64,000 nucleotides of DNA from Branchiostoma floridae (GCF_000003815.2 NC_049997.1:8796431-8860430); one strand, 5' to 3'. Positions 46,180-57,654 are shown, counted from the stretch's first letter. Made by a program: numbers and translations. Notes: a model not told the origin generated them from the letters alone.

Positions 46180-47915
46180 GACGAAATGAATATGCTCGTC
46201 AAATTTAGATTTACATTCAGATAATATTTGTACGTCTGTTCCAGATGTGTCTTCTCGTATTAATGTAATTTGTCATAAAAATTATTGTTTACAAATTCGG
46301 ATCCACTTGAAGTTCTTATAATGATTATTGTTTACAGCTACAGTGCCAAAATATCATTACTATTAATATAATTATATATCAATATTATTATTGTTATTGT
46401 TATAATAGTTGTTAATAAATACAATGTCTCTTTGATGTGCTATGTACGTTGGAATCAAATAACTTGTACTTTTTTATTATGATACGCTTGATAATATTGT
46501 TTCGTGAACAACTTATACAATTTTGTTATGTTAGATTTTATGTGACAGAAAATGCCTCAAAAAGGAAGTATAGATGAACTTGTGTTCTGCAACTAGATTT
46601 ATTTATTATAAGACATTCAGTGATCGTCTATTTTATTGCTTATTCTTATATGATGTATGTTTTTCGTCTGTAGCCTTTGGTTTTGATTGATGATATACAA
46701 ATATTATTACCAGTAGTATAGATATATGGACGTGTTTAACGTAGAGAAAGTCTATGAGACTCAGTGCATTATTTTTCATAGAAATCCATTCGAAAGAGGC
46801 TGGTTCCTCCGTTTTGTTGTAAAACTATTTGATAATGTATTTATCATCTACGATGATGCTGATTATCAATTATGATTATTCAATTTGTATCAATGGCTTA
46901 TTGTAAAGAAACTTCAAATTGTACATACTTATCTAACTGTGATGCATAGTTTCAATAAATATATTTGTTGAGAGTGAAAATCCCGCGTACGTATTGTATG
47001 TGTCTCAGAATAACGTTATGACTTGCACGTTATATGAAATATATAAGGAAAGAATAATTGCCCTGAAAAGACATTACATGCTGTTTCACCCCCGATGAAA
47101 TGAAATCAATGTTTTACACCGCGAAAACCGCATTGCAAAGAAATAGAGTGCCATTGACATAATAATGTTCGGCCATCGCACGTTGGTATCTTCAGCTATC
47201 ATATCAATATTGGAGCATTCCACATGATACTGTGAATGTCCAAATTTTCGCTTATGGTTCAGATTATAGTCTAACGTTGATCCGAAATGAAAAAAATGTG
47301 TTTTGTCTTTTGCCCTTTTGCTCCCTTATCTCAGCAATACTTACTGATTATTGTGCAGTAGTATGAAATGGAGGCGTCATTTATTACGGCAAAAAAAATA
47401 TTATCATCATCATTACAATCACCGCAAATACGCACGAATACTAACCAGGCACATATGAAAACAGACTCGATCATCAAACACAATTTACGGTACGTTCTAC
47501 TCAATATAAATCAGTGACAGTTGACCATACCGTTAGTGCGGAAAGTGACTATTATGTTTATCTGTAGCACTCTTGCGGAGTCGTAAATGGGGCCGCACAC
47601 TATTTCATTTTCCTTCTGGCTGTCCGCAAAGGCACCTGTGTCTATATTTCGTGAATATAGCGATGCTATAACCCCATTTCCTTACAAAATTTATGATAAA
47701 TTCTCGCGACCTTGAGACCGTTCTACAGTACACCAAAACGGTTTTATCAATATGCTGTAAAATGTGTCGTTTTTATGGATTCCAAACCAATTCGTCGCGT
47801 CATTTACACTCTAATATCTCCATTTTCTTCACCGGAATTGCTCTTGTTGTAGATTGGTCGTCCCAATTTGAAGGTCGCTGAACACACCTGTTCTGAAAAT
47901 GAGTCTATCTCCTGA
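46180..47915. other. Gene-free AT-rich stretch
   Basis: Very AT-rich with no recognisable exon or RNA gene. AATAAA-type motifs occur near 46960 but without an attached gene. Confidence 0.5.
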
Positions 47916-47919
47916 GGCC

Positions 47920-48163
47920 TTGTCCACTAGACGGCGATCGCGCTGCGCTCTCACTGCGACCTAAATATGATATGTGTAACTTTAGTTTTCACACTGGGTA
48001 TATCGTAAAAAAGGTAAATGTGTACTTGACTGAGGAGACAACAAAACGCACAGAGTATAAAAAGATTCGTTTCTTTTCTATATGAATCGTTGAGAGATAT
48101 GTCAAATCTTAGGTCCCAGAGAGAGCGCGGTGAGAGCGCCGTCCTAGTGGAAAGGGGGTATCA
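47920..48163. repeat. MITE, family F2, copy 2
   Basis: CCACTAGACGGCGATCGCGC with CTGCGCTCTCACTGCGACCT on the left faces GAGAGCGCGGTGAGAGCG and GTCCTAGTGGAAAGGGGGTA on the right. The core has ACACTGGGTATATCGTAAAA and GAATCGTTGAGAGATATGTC. Confidence 0.85.
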
Positions 48164-48414
48164 CCAGAATTGCTCTTATCGTAAATTGACCGTCCCAATT
48201 TGAAGCTCACTGAACAAATCCGTACACGGCGCACTATTTTCCTATCTAGCCTTGCCTGTTACAGTTGATAAGAGCTGGTATAAAGCAATTACGGAGGCGT
48301 TACGCTATTACTTTGCACGTGTAATAACAAGCGTCAGCAGGAATGGACATTCACCTTGCCATGTGCTACATTATAATTACCGCCCTATCATTTGCATGTT
48401 AATCATTATGTTTA

Positions 48415-48660
48415 TATCCCTTTCCACTTCGACGGTGTGTACTCTCACTGCGCTCTATCTGCGACCTAAAATTTGACATATCGCTCAACGAATTGTATAG
48501 AAAAGAAACGAATCTTTTTAAACTTTGTGTGTTTTGTTGTCTTCTCAGGCACACTTTTACGTTTTGCATGATATACCCAGTGTAAAAGTGAAGGTTACAC
48601 ATATCCTATTTAGGACGCAGTCAGAGCACAGCGCGATCGCCGTCTAGTTGAAAGGAGGAC
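48415..48660. repeat. MITE, family F2, copy 3, opposite orientation
   Basis: The core is the reverse complement of copy 2 (TCGCTCAACGAATTGTATAG, TGATATACCCAGTGTAAAAG). The right end is GCGCGATCGCCGTCTAGTTG and the left end is degraded. Copies 2 and 3 lie 250 bp apart in inverted orientation. Confidence 0.85.
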
Positions 48661-48824
48661 AGTAGGAGAATTTGTAATATAAAAGGTAACGTATAAACAA
48701 TCGGCTAAATAATATTGGGTACCAATCCATCAATGATCATTGGGGCTTGCTCTACATAATTTAGAGGCAAAGTAAGAAATGATTTGAAGCTGCATATTTT
48801 GGTGTGCATGTATTTGGTAACAGC

Positions 48825-48902
48825 TAGCCTGGGTACCATCCGTACTCTACCGGGGCTCCTTACGCTTGCTACCCCTAAAAAATACGGATGGTACCCAGGC
48901 TA
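48825..48902. mobile_element. 78-bp foldback MITE, minimal copy
   Basis: TAGCCTGGGTACCATCCGTA faces its inverse TACGGATGGTACCCAGGCTA. The flanks GGTAACAGC and GGTAACATC match at 8 of 9 bases. It is a near-perfect hairpin with a ~38-base loop. Confidence 0.9.
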
Positions 48903-48911
48903 GGTAACATC

Positions 48912-50650
48912 GTGGCTGCATGTGCAGAAATTTGTCGCTTTCTTCATTTTGTGCTTGTAACTTTACTTCCTCCCGTCCCCCTTCCTGCTTTCCATTTCTA
49001 TCTCCAACTCGATGGTTTCCCCATGTTCCCCCTCTACCACCCTTTGCCTTCATTTCCTTCCTTCAATACTTCTCAGAACTACATCCTGTAGACTATGAAC
49101 ACAGCAAACATGTCCGCAAATAACCCCGAGAGGCCTTACACTAAGAGTCACAAAAACACGCGTGTTCTACACAAAGATAAGACGAGCCTTCTGATTGGTC
49201 AAATTGGTCATTGATCAAATTCGAACGCTAGCTCACAAGATAGAAATATACTACAGTTGTGGTGAAAAGGAACACCTAAATCTTAAACATTCGTGACTGT
49301 GAACCGTCTGCGTTTATTTGTGCTTTTTATGTTGATGTGAGTAACAATTCAGAAAAAGCTTACAGCCAATCACAGATCGCGTCCTTGTCACTGACCGCAC
49401 CTAAGGCCTTGACGTCATATATTTGCACTTCTCACCGTTACGGCCAAACATCACGACTTACCGCGACAAGGTAATACCTGCTGAACAAGGTACTGGCATC
49501 TAATTTCATCCTAACATCTACTTATCATTTGTATCTCAAGTTTTTTATCTTTTACTTTATTCCTTAAAGATGATAACAACGAAATTACAAATTAGTGGAT
49601 TGTCAGTTTTAAAAAGATCAATACATAAGTCGCCATTTTGTTAAAATGGACGAACTCTCAAATGTAACATAAAAGTGAAGAATTGCTATATTTCATACAG
49701 CTATCACTCTTTTGACATCTTTAGCATGCATGACCAGCCTTAACGTGCACTAAATATACCCATGCATGATGAAAATATGCTGATCTGAAAACACCAACTG
49801 TACTTAAACCGTTACATATTTGAAAGCTTTCGAAACTTTTGAGTCACAGTGTTTGAGAACAATTGTTTAGTATGACTACTACATGTAATACAATAATTTA
49901 CTGCAAGTTTTGTCTGACTGGTAGAATTTTCCTACAGTCAGACTACAGTAAGGTCAGTTTAAGGTCGGACGACGCAGTGGAGTGCCCACCAATCATTAAC
50001 CATAGAGTAAAGTTGTGTCGTTGTATCACTGTGTTCGTTTCATCCAAAGTAACACTAGCCAAACTATTTTATAATGAGGGGCTTATTGAATATTGAAAAG
50101 GGCTGCTGCCCCTACCCTTTGAGTGTTCGTTTGTGGTCTGTATACAATAATGGGCTGTTGACATTAGTAAAAGTCCTAGGTTGTTATGTTCTAGGCGTAG
50201 ACGTCTGATCTGTTGTTAACCATTGACTACTGTGTAAAGGTCCTGTATACATGGTGTGTGTTGAAGATATCATCGTTCGTTTACACAAACTGGGTACAGT
50301 TCAGCAAACAGTCGCGCTGAGCATTGCATGGGCAAGGTGGTTCTGCTTTTCTTCTTATAGTATGCTTTTTTGGTAAGCTATTTCTCTTCCCTTCTGGACT
50401 AGATCGTAAATTTTTAATTCGTTGGATGTTGTTTCCAATTTTTCTTTACATTTCTACTAAAACGAAAAAAACAGTGATTTTACAGTTAAAAGCATCATAA
50501 TCTCTATGAAAGGTAACGTTATTCTGTTTATTCTATTTTCCTTTGTATAATCTTTTCCATTCTGTATCAAATTAATTCGCTTAATGTTGGACGCCTTTTT
50601 TCTTTATATTCTCAATTCCTAACTAACAACTGTTCTATGATCGTCGGTGT
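48912..50650. other. Gene-free stretch upstream of Dispanin gene A
   Basis: A pyrimidine-rich strip (48960-49070) and AT-rich DNA. No exon is recognised. Promoter elements of gene A may be here, but none can be singled out. Confidence 0.4.
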
Positions 50651-50656
50651 TTAATT

Positions 50657-50830
50657 TCAGCAGGGGCTGGTCCGCTGGTAGTGATGTGTGTTTAACTCCC
50701 ATACTCTTTCCTGCTGAGTGCTAAGCAGAGAAAGCAACATGTACCATTTTAAAAGTCTTTGGTATGACTCAGCCGGGATCGAACTCACGACCAACCGCGA
50801 ACAATCTACCCACTCGACCACTGCACCGGT
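50657..50830 (-). repeat. tRNA-derived SINE, family B, just before gene A
   Basis: AGCAGGGGCTGGTCCGCTGG through GGTATGACTCAGCCGGGATC and CACTCGACCACTGCACC. On the minus strand it has a good A box (GGTCGAGTGGGTAGA) and B box (GAGTTCGATCCC). This is the best-preserved family B copy. It ends 52 bp before the gene A start codon, and a TTTAATTTCAG acceptor-like site abuts its left edge. Confidence 0.75.
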
Positions 50831-50882
50831 AGGTTATCGAAGACTAATGACAATTTGTATCAATGCACAGATAGACACTACC

Positions 50883-51107
50883 ATGGCGGAACAAGAAGCC
50901 TCCTACCCTCCCCCTGCTTACCCGGACAAGGGTGGTGAACAGCCGCCACAGCAGGGGTATGGCTTCCAGCCGCAGCCGTACGGACAGTACCCTCCACAGC
51001 AGGGCCAGTACCCCCCTCAACAGGGCCAGTACCCCCCTCAAGGGCAGTACCCGCAAGGGGGGTTTGTGCAGCAAGGGGCTTACGTGCAGATGGGGACTAC
51101 TGTCGGG
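50883..51107 (+). CDS. Gene A exon 1 (Pro/Gln-rich N-terminus)
   Basis: 75 codons from ACCATGG, a good initiation context, to donor GTCGGG/GTAAGA. The frame is open upstream through the SINE, but the start chosen aligns with the MAT/MAE starts of genes B and C. Confidence 0.85.
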
Positions 51108-53309
51108 GTAAGAACGAGTCCGATTTCGTGTTTAACATAAGTATATACTTAACAAAGAAGGAAAATGAGATCTATAGATAAATTAAACGGGAAATAATAT
51201 CTATAAGTGGAAGTGACCCACAGTCTAGGGAGAGGGGGTTTGCGACTATGACATAGAAGAAGAACAAGAAGAACAATTTTTATTAAAGCTGTCAAAACCA
51301 AGATTTCCTTGTTCTTCTGTTCTTTCCTTGTATATAGTAGTCTCGAACAGTCTCCTTGGGTTGCAGAAAGTTTGTGAAATTGGAGATGACCCAATGGAGA
51401 AACTTAAACTTAAGCCATATTTCGAGTGCAGTTCTCGGCCTACTTGACCATGGTGAATGAATGAATGCCTTCACCTTTGAATCGCTACCCATTATGCGTA
51501 CAGTAAAACGGTGCAGGTCCTTGAAATCGAAGCGTCTGTTGACGCTACTTAAGTTAGTAGTTTACACTTTGAAGTGCACATAAAGGTATCCCTGAAAGCC
51601 AATAATGTCCTTATTCCTCCGTGATTTAAAGTCACCGAGTGGAAATCCTTTGAAAGACGTAAACCACCACCTTATGTAAGACACATACACAGTGATCAAG
51701 TGTTATCATCCTGAATAATCAAACACGACGTATCCAAGGCCAAATAACCTCATCATGTCAGCTAGATCAGCGTCAATGGCTGAGTAATTATAACCCTGTA
51801 ATGGGATTGATGATTACAACTGTGAAAAATACACTGTTAAACGCATGGGCTAGATGAGCATGCAATTACAGTTCTCCTCTATATGTCTCATTGTGAATAA
51901 GAATGAATGAAAGAATGAATGAATGAATGAATGAATGAATTATGCTCTCACAGAGTGGAGGAATAAAAGAAGGAAAAGAAAAAAATGGATGAATGAATGA
52001 ATGAATGAATGAATGAATGAATGAATGAATGAATGAGCTCATTGCAAGTGGCGTTACTACAATGAGAACTGACAATACAAATTTAAGACATGTTTGGGAG
52101 TTTCTAAAAGCAGATTTTTTTTTCTTTTCTTTACTATACTGATTTTGTAGCAGCCGGCCGTGATGATGGTAGGGAGCAGGGCTAATGACTACATGGGCCT
52201 CTCCATCTTCACTCTGCTCTGCTGCTGCCTACCTCTCGGCATCGCGGCCATCGTCAGCTCCTGTGAGGTAAGGAACCCTCAAACTAAAGGCCCCCTCTCA
52301 CTTGACGTGCGGCACGCTTGCGGCATTGCTGCGTTCGGAAGATGCTCAACGAATTCAGAGATAAAGAACGAATTTTCTTACTTGTTGTGTATTCTGTGGT
52401 CTTCTATGTCACACTTTTACGTATTGCGCAATATCTGAATTATAACAAATCGGAGAAAATAACAAAACAGTACCGCAGTGAACGAACGCAGCAATGCCGC
52501 AAGCGTGCCGCACGTCAAGTGAGAGGGGGCCTTTACCATGGAGGAGGGGGGCAGGTCATCACACCGCTGCCACCAGTTAAAAAAAAAAACATTCCACTGG
52601 GCGGCGACCTCGTTGAGACCCCAAATTTTAATCGATCGTTCGACGAATTCCTAAACTGTTATGTGGTCTTTTAGTCGAATCTTTACCTATCATGAACTCA
52701 GGGGCTGCATAAATCCAATTAAGATCGCAGTGAGCCTTGGGACATGTACCAATAGGGAGTGGGCAGGTCGTCACACCGCTGCCACCATTGTAATGGTATT
52801 GGTGTGGGCCTGTGTAAATATGGGCTTTACAGTGTTGAAGCATAATGTGTTTTAAAACAGGGGTCGATACTGACAGACCTTGTGGGCGATTGAGGGTTAA
52901 GCGTTTTCAATTAGACATCTAGACACGTATATCTAAATAAACAGAAAACTCTGTTTTTTTTACGCTGCATTGTTTAATTTAGAACAATCTAGCAATGCAC
53001 AGCAAAAAACGGTTTCTTTGAACTTAAAGGATTATGCCATTCACGGCTATCAAACTTTACAGACCATATGTATTCAGTATTTGTCCAATCTGTTTGCTTG
53101 TTTGTTTTGTTTAATCGATTGATGATTTGTTTGTTTATCAGACACAGGACGCCAACAACGCTGGAGACCTGAACAGAGCTCAGGCAGCATCGAACCGAGC
53201 CAAAATCCTCAACTACTGGGCTCTGGGCGTGGGGATCTTCTTCTGGGTCATCGGGGTCATTCTTATCATCCTGTACTTCACCCTGTTTATCTCCGCGTTT
53301 TGGGGTTAA
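50883..53309 (+). CDS. CD225/Dispanin-family membrane protein, gene A
   Basis: Exons 50883-51107, 52151-52267 and 53142-53309 join in phase 0 to a 169-residue protein. The N-terminal 75 residues are Pro/Gln/Tyr/Gly-rich with a PPPAY (PPxY) motif at 9-13 and tandem GQYPPQ units. The CD225 domain follows: NDYMGLSIFTLLCCCLPLG (87-105) with a CCC cluster (99-101), the conserved GDLNRAQAASNRAKILN loop, and a second hydrophobic segment (139-164). The family (IFITM, PRRT1/2, SynDIG-like) consists of small two-segment membrane proteins. The cysteines are often palmitoylated and PPxY motifs bind WW-domain ubiquitin ligases; both are inferred here. Closest subfamily not resolved. Function in this animal is unknown. 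Confidence 0.85.
51455..51770 (-). repeat. Dispersed repeat R, intron 1 of gene A
   Basis: Reverse-complement match to 34230-34608 in the receptor intron, including TTACACTTTGAAGTGCACAT and GGAATCCTTTGA-like blocks. Confidence 0.8.
51900..52035. repeat. (AATG)n microsatellite, two blocks
   Basis: Two AATG arrays separated by ~40 bp lie in intron 1 of gene A. Confidence 0.95.
52151..52267 (+). CDS. Gene A exon 2 (first membrane segment)
   Basis: 39 codons, phase 0 at both ends. Acceptor TTTTGTAG (an alternative CAG 3 nt later would drop one Gln); donor TGTGAG/GTAAGG. Encodes the conserved GLSIFTLLCCCLPLG core. Confidence 0.85.
52287..52533. mobile_element. Perfect-TIR MITE F1 in gene A intron 2
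   Basis: The 247-bp element has 51-bp terminal inverted repeats that match base for base (52287-52337 against 52483-52533, starting AAGGCCCCCTCTCACTTGAC). It is flanked by TA (52285-52286 and 52534-52535). Perfect TIRs indicate recent insertion. It starts only 19 bp after the exon 2 donor. Confidence 0.95.
53142..53309 (+). CDS. Gene A exon 3 (loop and second membrane segment)
   Basis: 55 codons plus TAA. Acceptor TTTATCAG. Encodes TQDANNAGDLNRAQAASNR and the hydrophobic C-terminus ending AFWG. Confidence 0.85.
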   Translation, partial: TQDANNAGDLNRAQAASNRAKILNYWALGVGIFFWVIGVILIILYFTLFISAFWG

Positions 53310-53647
53310 AGGTCTGACTGACAAGGCATGGAATTCAATCTTTAAGCACGCCTTAAAGCGTTTGTAAAGGTTCCGTTTTCTTGATCTGGTGAAAAGGGTT
53401 GCCCTCTCAATTTACGCACGTTTTAAGGTATGCGTAAAGCTTGAATTTTGTGCTATGATGACAGGTGTTTGGCGTGTTGTTGTAAGACTGAAAGTCCACG
53501 CAACAGGAAAGGGATCAATGACTCCCATGAATACGATTATAATGCCTTATAGACAAGACAGAGAGAATATCTTAGAGAAAAGAGAGATGTCGTAACAAAA
53601 TTAAAGTAAGAAACAGAAACGTTTCTGAATCTGTCAACATTTTTCCA

Positions 53648-53653
53648 AATAAA
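53648..53653 (+). terminator. Candidate polyadenylation signal, gene A
   Basis: AATAAA lies 339 bp after the stop codon; another possible site occurs near 54155. Confidence 0.35.
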
Positions 53654-54538
53654 AAACGTTTTCTACAAAAATGAACAGGTTTCTATGTATGTTATGGGCT
53701 AAAACCTGCACTATTTGCTGTGATCTAGAACCCTTTGATTGAACATTTCAATCGTGTGCCTAAGTAGCATGTTTGACTTTCAAAACCTTGATTTGTACTG
53801 GTTTTTCTGTTAACGCGCATGAGTTGAAATACAAAGGGGAACTTTTGATCAACCCGTATAGAACATCTAAAATGTTTTTAAAAGATTTTTACTCATCAAA
53901 GTATTGGTAGGTATCAAAAGGCATTTCTTTATTGTTGTGTGGAATTGCAACGGTTGGACAATCCTAAATGTACACATCAATCTAACTCCACACCAAGGGA
54001 TCTAATCTCTTGCTGAAACACACTTTCTCCTCATCTAGTCTGCTGTATAGCCGCTGTATGGATTGTTTAAGCGAGCAATGTCGTTGACATATCTTGCAGT
54101 AAACGTTTAGTATTATAATCTGAATATTGTTTTCATAATTATATTGAAAAATTAATAAAAGATGACAAATTGAACTTAACGTGTACTAAATTATTTCAAA
54201 AATATTATCCACATGTTGAAATCTCTACGGTCATAAGTCGTTAAGTATGTCAAAGAAGATCAAAATATGATAGTATCGGCGTTTGATCATAGCAAGTCAC
54301 ATCGTAGTCTTACAGGGATGTCGTTCATTTTCTTCTATTCTTCAAGTAATTGTCCCCTAATATTTCGCTTTCTTTAACAATAGTTAAACTAAAGTAGAAT
54401 ATATCTTCCTTAACAATATCATTCTTTGTTTCAAATTTCTAAAGCCATGCAATGCACACCGCAAGAAAACACACTTGACAAATGTAGGGATGCTGCGGTT
54501 GTCGTTTTCAAACTTTCATCTTATAGGATCATTTGTAG

Positions 54539-54681
54539 TCAGTACTTGACGAACTGAAAGATGATGAAGACAACCAATAAAATAACCCCCAGGGCGATCG
54601 CAGAAATGTTGAGGAACAGTGCTGCGCTTGACGCTTTTTTGGCCCGGTCGATGTCCCCAGAAGACTTAGCGTCATTCGCCT
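54539..54681 (-). pseudogene. Gene B exon 3, frameshifted
   Basis: Acceptor TTTGTTAG. From exon start to the GGGGAC of the GD motif there are 23 nt, where genes A and C have 21 (seven codons). No alternative AG nearby restores the frame, because an in-frame TAA lies upstream in the phase needed. Confidence 0.75.
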
Positions 54682-54944
54682 AACAAACAAACGACCAAGC
54701 AAAAAAAAAACAGAAAACAATCCATCAAATGACATACTTGGCGAATGACAAGACTGGGGTCATACTGTTTTCATTTGTATTGAAACAATAAAATACTGAA
54801 TACAGTTGGATGCTATGTTCACCACACTCAACAAAGACACATTTACACTACAGTATGATACAAGAAGAAGTAGAATAGATCTTTAATAGTATGCCATCTT
54901 AAACTTCCAATGAGATCCTATAACGCCATTATGGCGAGTCTCAC

Positions 54945-55061
54945 CTTGCTCGATTGGGCTATCGCGCAGAGGCCGATGGGCCAGCAGCAGCAGAGGCACG
55001 TGAAAACGGAAAGGCCCATGTAGGTAGGTACGTCGCCCTCTTCCGTCGTCACGCTGGTTCG
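54945..55061 (-). CDS. Gene B exon 2
   Basis: 39 codons, the same length as gene A exon 2. Acceptor TTTAAACCAG; donor AGCAAG/GTGAGA. Hydrophobic segment with CLCCCWPIGLCAI. Confidence 0.8.
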
Positions 55062-55856
55062 CTGGTTTAAAAACAAACAGTTTATAAAGAAAACGAGAAA
55101 ACTATGCTTCCCATTCTCTAAGTATCATATTACAACATTTTTGAATAAAATGTTGCCATAATGTTAACACAAAGATAAAGAAACACGCAATACTTCCCCT
55201 TCTATGGACTTCGGTAAAAATGTTGCAATGACTTCCGGGACTTGTCAATGCCACAATGTCTAATGACTTCTTTGTAAGTGAAACACAGGTTGATACTAGC
55301 TAGGTTGACACAGAATCTGCTGGCCGTATCTACATGGTGCTACTTATTTCAGGAGAAAAGTCCGCAAAGGCAAAATTTATATAAATAGAACAGGGAAAGT
55401 CCTAACATTTATCCGAACACCACTGTTGATTTCAATTTTTACCACTCTCTCACCTAAGGTTATTGATTTCTAAAAAGGGCAACGCTTTTAGATAACTGAT
55501 CAGAATGACCTGAGTTGGTAGATCTCAAGTGCCAAATAGTGCTATAGCAAATGCACGCTTTTACTTACGTACCTACATGCACCCAGTTCCTCTCGTTGCT
55601 ATGTTGTAACACCAGGGATCAATGTCGTAACTTCAACCAAAAGGTTACGACCAAAATCTGCAATCAATTGGCAGCAGCCACCCCCTCCCCTCCCCCTGTT
55701 AAATCTGAACAATATAATCACACGATAGCAAGAGAATAAGACAGCAACGTCTCACTTAGTAGAAGTATGAATTCACCTTTAGACATTGCAAAGGAAATGT
55801 TCGAAACTTATTGGAAAAGTAATCATATAGACTTTTCAACCAAAATGTTTGGATAC

Positions 55857-56123
55857 CTCCTCCTGACATTCCATCAAGGGACGGTTGGCACATGCCACCA
55901 CTGGTGATGGCCGTGTTGTCTGTCCAGAAGGGTCCAATTGTTGCAGTGGACCGTACCGCCAGCTTGGAGGACCCTTCTGTTCCGGTAAGTGCTGTTGCTG
56001 TAGGAGCACATGTTGCACTGGGTACAGGCTATCCTGCTGCCGTTCGTCCTTCATAGCAACCCATACTTCTTGACTTTTTTCCAAATAAGCGGGAGGGGGA
56101 GAAGACTCATCTCCAGTCGCCAT
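55857..56123 (-). CDS. Gene B exon 1
   Basis: 89 codons from ATG at 56123 (MATGDESSPPPAY) to the donor GAGGAG/GTATCC. An upstream in-frame ATG at 56255 exists, but the MAT start matches gene C. The donor is inferred from phase and consensus. Confidence 0.65.
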
Positions 56124-56289
56124 TGCAGCACTCGCTTGACTGAAAAGTTGTGCTATACTAACATCGCTACCAATTATATATATACCCTTTTGCGACAAGG
56201 AAGTAAATTCAACGGGAAACGGCTTTTTAAGAGAGAGAAGAGAAAGCAGAACCACTTTGAAGAAAAGAATAGCGGCAGTTCAAGGGTAA

Positions 56290-57250
56290 CTGATAAAATC
56301 TAAGAGGTCATGATAACCGAATAACAAAGCTAGTTTTAGTAACTTTACATTGACTCCCTCCACTCACTTCCTGTAACTCTACTTATAATGTATTCTGACA
56401 GACAACAACCCACTAAACTAAAGATCACATACCACTAGTATACCAGCAATATTTAAGATTTTGTTTGAATTTGCCATCCTCGGGTCACTGATGTTATCAT
56501 GCACAAACAAAATCAATTTCCTCCTGCCTGCCGAACAAAAACTTGCATAATGTTTGTATCGTTACTATATATAACATTTACGATGAAAGCGTCACAGTAA
56601 CGGTAAAAGTATTTTTAAAAAAACAAATAAAAGGCTCAGTCACCAACAGAACGTCTGACTGAAAAAAATTGAATCTTAACATTGTTTACATTCTTTACAA
56701 AGAGAAATTACACGCAACGGGAAAAGATAACTAAAGGGAACAAATATCTTGAGTTGAGTGTGTTATTTTACAGAACAGAAAAGCAGAACCAACAAAATGA
56801 CTGATAATGTAACAATTAAAATCACATTAGTTAACTAAATGTTTACCTTTTCAAAGAGCAATGAAATGCAATCAGTTTAGCACGTGCTCTCTTTTTTGTC
56901 AGAAATGTTACATAAACAATTTTTGAGCTCTCCTATACAGACTTTGCAGCGCAGAGAATGTTTGCTGTCTGTGCGACCTTGCTCAGAACGTATGGCCAAA
57001 TCATGCGGTACCAATTGGGTGATAATTCTAACTACCACACATGCACAGTGATCACGGCATTCGTCTTGATTTTCGAGGCTGTAGAAACGTTTAGGAGGTA
57101 GTAAAAATGAGGCGATTTTTCTTCCCTGTACTGCACCTTTCTTGAACAAGATGTTAGAATTGAGACATTTATTTTGACTCTTTGAGTGGCGTTGAATGCT
57201 TGAGTGGCTAGGTTAGTTGACAGAAAAGGTCACTGGTAGATTCCTGGCGT
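56290..57250. other. Gene-free stretch
   Basis: AT-rich. No exon recognised. Part of it is presumably the promoter region of gene B, with no specific site visible. Confidence 0.4.
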
Positions 57251-57258
57251 TGTGTTCC

Positions 57259-57282
57259 TGAACAGACGTTTCGTCTGTTCAA
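57259..57282. repeat. Short hairpin
   Basis: TGAACAGACG, TTT, CGTCTGTTCA: a 9-10 bp perfect stem with a small loop. Confidence 0.7.
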
Positions 57283-57296
57283 TCAGGTATAACAAT

Positions 57297-57360
57297 TAGC
57301 CTGGTTACCATCCTATTTCTACCGGGGCTCCTTACACTCACTTCCCTAAAAAAAACGATT
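57297..57360. repeat. Foldback MITE fragment
   Basis: TAGCCTGGTTACCATCCTAT and TACCGGGGCTCCTTACACT match the left part of the 48825 copy; the right half is absent. Confidence 0.6.
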
Positions 57361-57654
57361 CCAACTACTGTCTTAAAACCCTCATGGTGTCTCGGAATGT
57401 ACTCTACGGCTTTAAGAAAAGGCTATATAACCTTTACTTTACCTAAATCTAGACAATCAATACTTCAGTAATATATCACGTACATCATAAGAAGGACAAT
57501 ATATGACAGACAAGTTTGAATGTAAAACACCTGTGGTCGTGTTGCCAGGTAATTTCTTGGTTTTGCCGGTTTTGCCTTTGCGTCGGCCCAAACTCAGACT
57601 CAAAGATTCAATTTGTTCTATCTCAAATTTCCTGTTGATATTATTATTTAAGGG

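Larger units (their letters stand above)
54539..56123 (-). pseudogene. CD225/Dispanin gene B with frameshift in exon 3
   Basis: On the minus strand, exon 1 is 56123-55857 (89 codons), exon 2 is 55061-54945 (39 codons) and exon 3 starts at 54681. It is the same phase-0 layout as gene A. Exon 1 carries SPPPAY (PPxY at 10-13) and a Gln-rich stretch. Exon 2 encodes PTYMGLSVFTCLCCCWPIG with the CCC cluster. Exon 3 starts ANDAK, then two extra bases in a TCTTCTCT run shift the frame. In the shifted-back frame the family sequence GDIDRAKKASSAALFLN and a full membrane segment continue to TGA at 54539-54541. As read, the protein would lose the second segment. Everything else looks intact, so this is a young pseudogene, a polymorphic null allele or a sequencing error. 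Confidence 0.75.
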
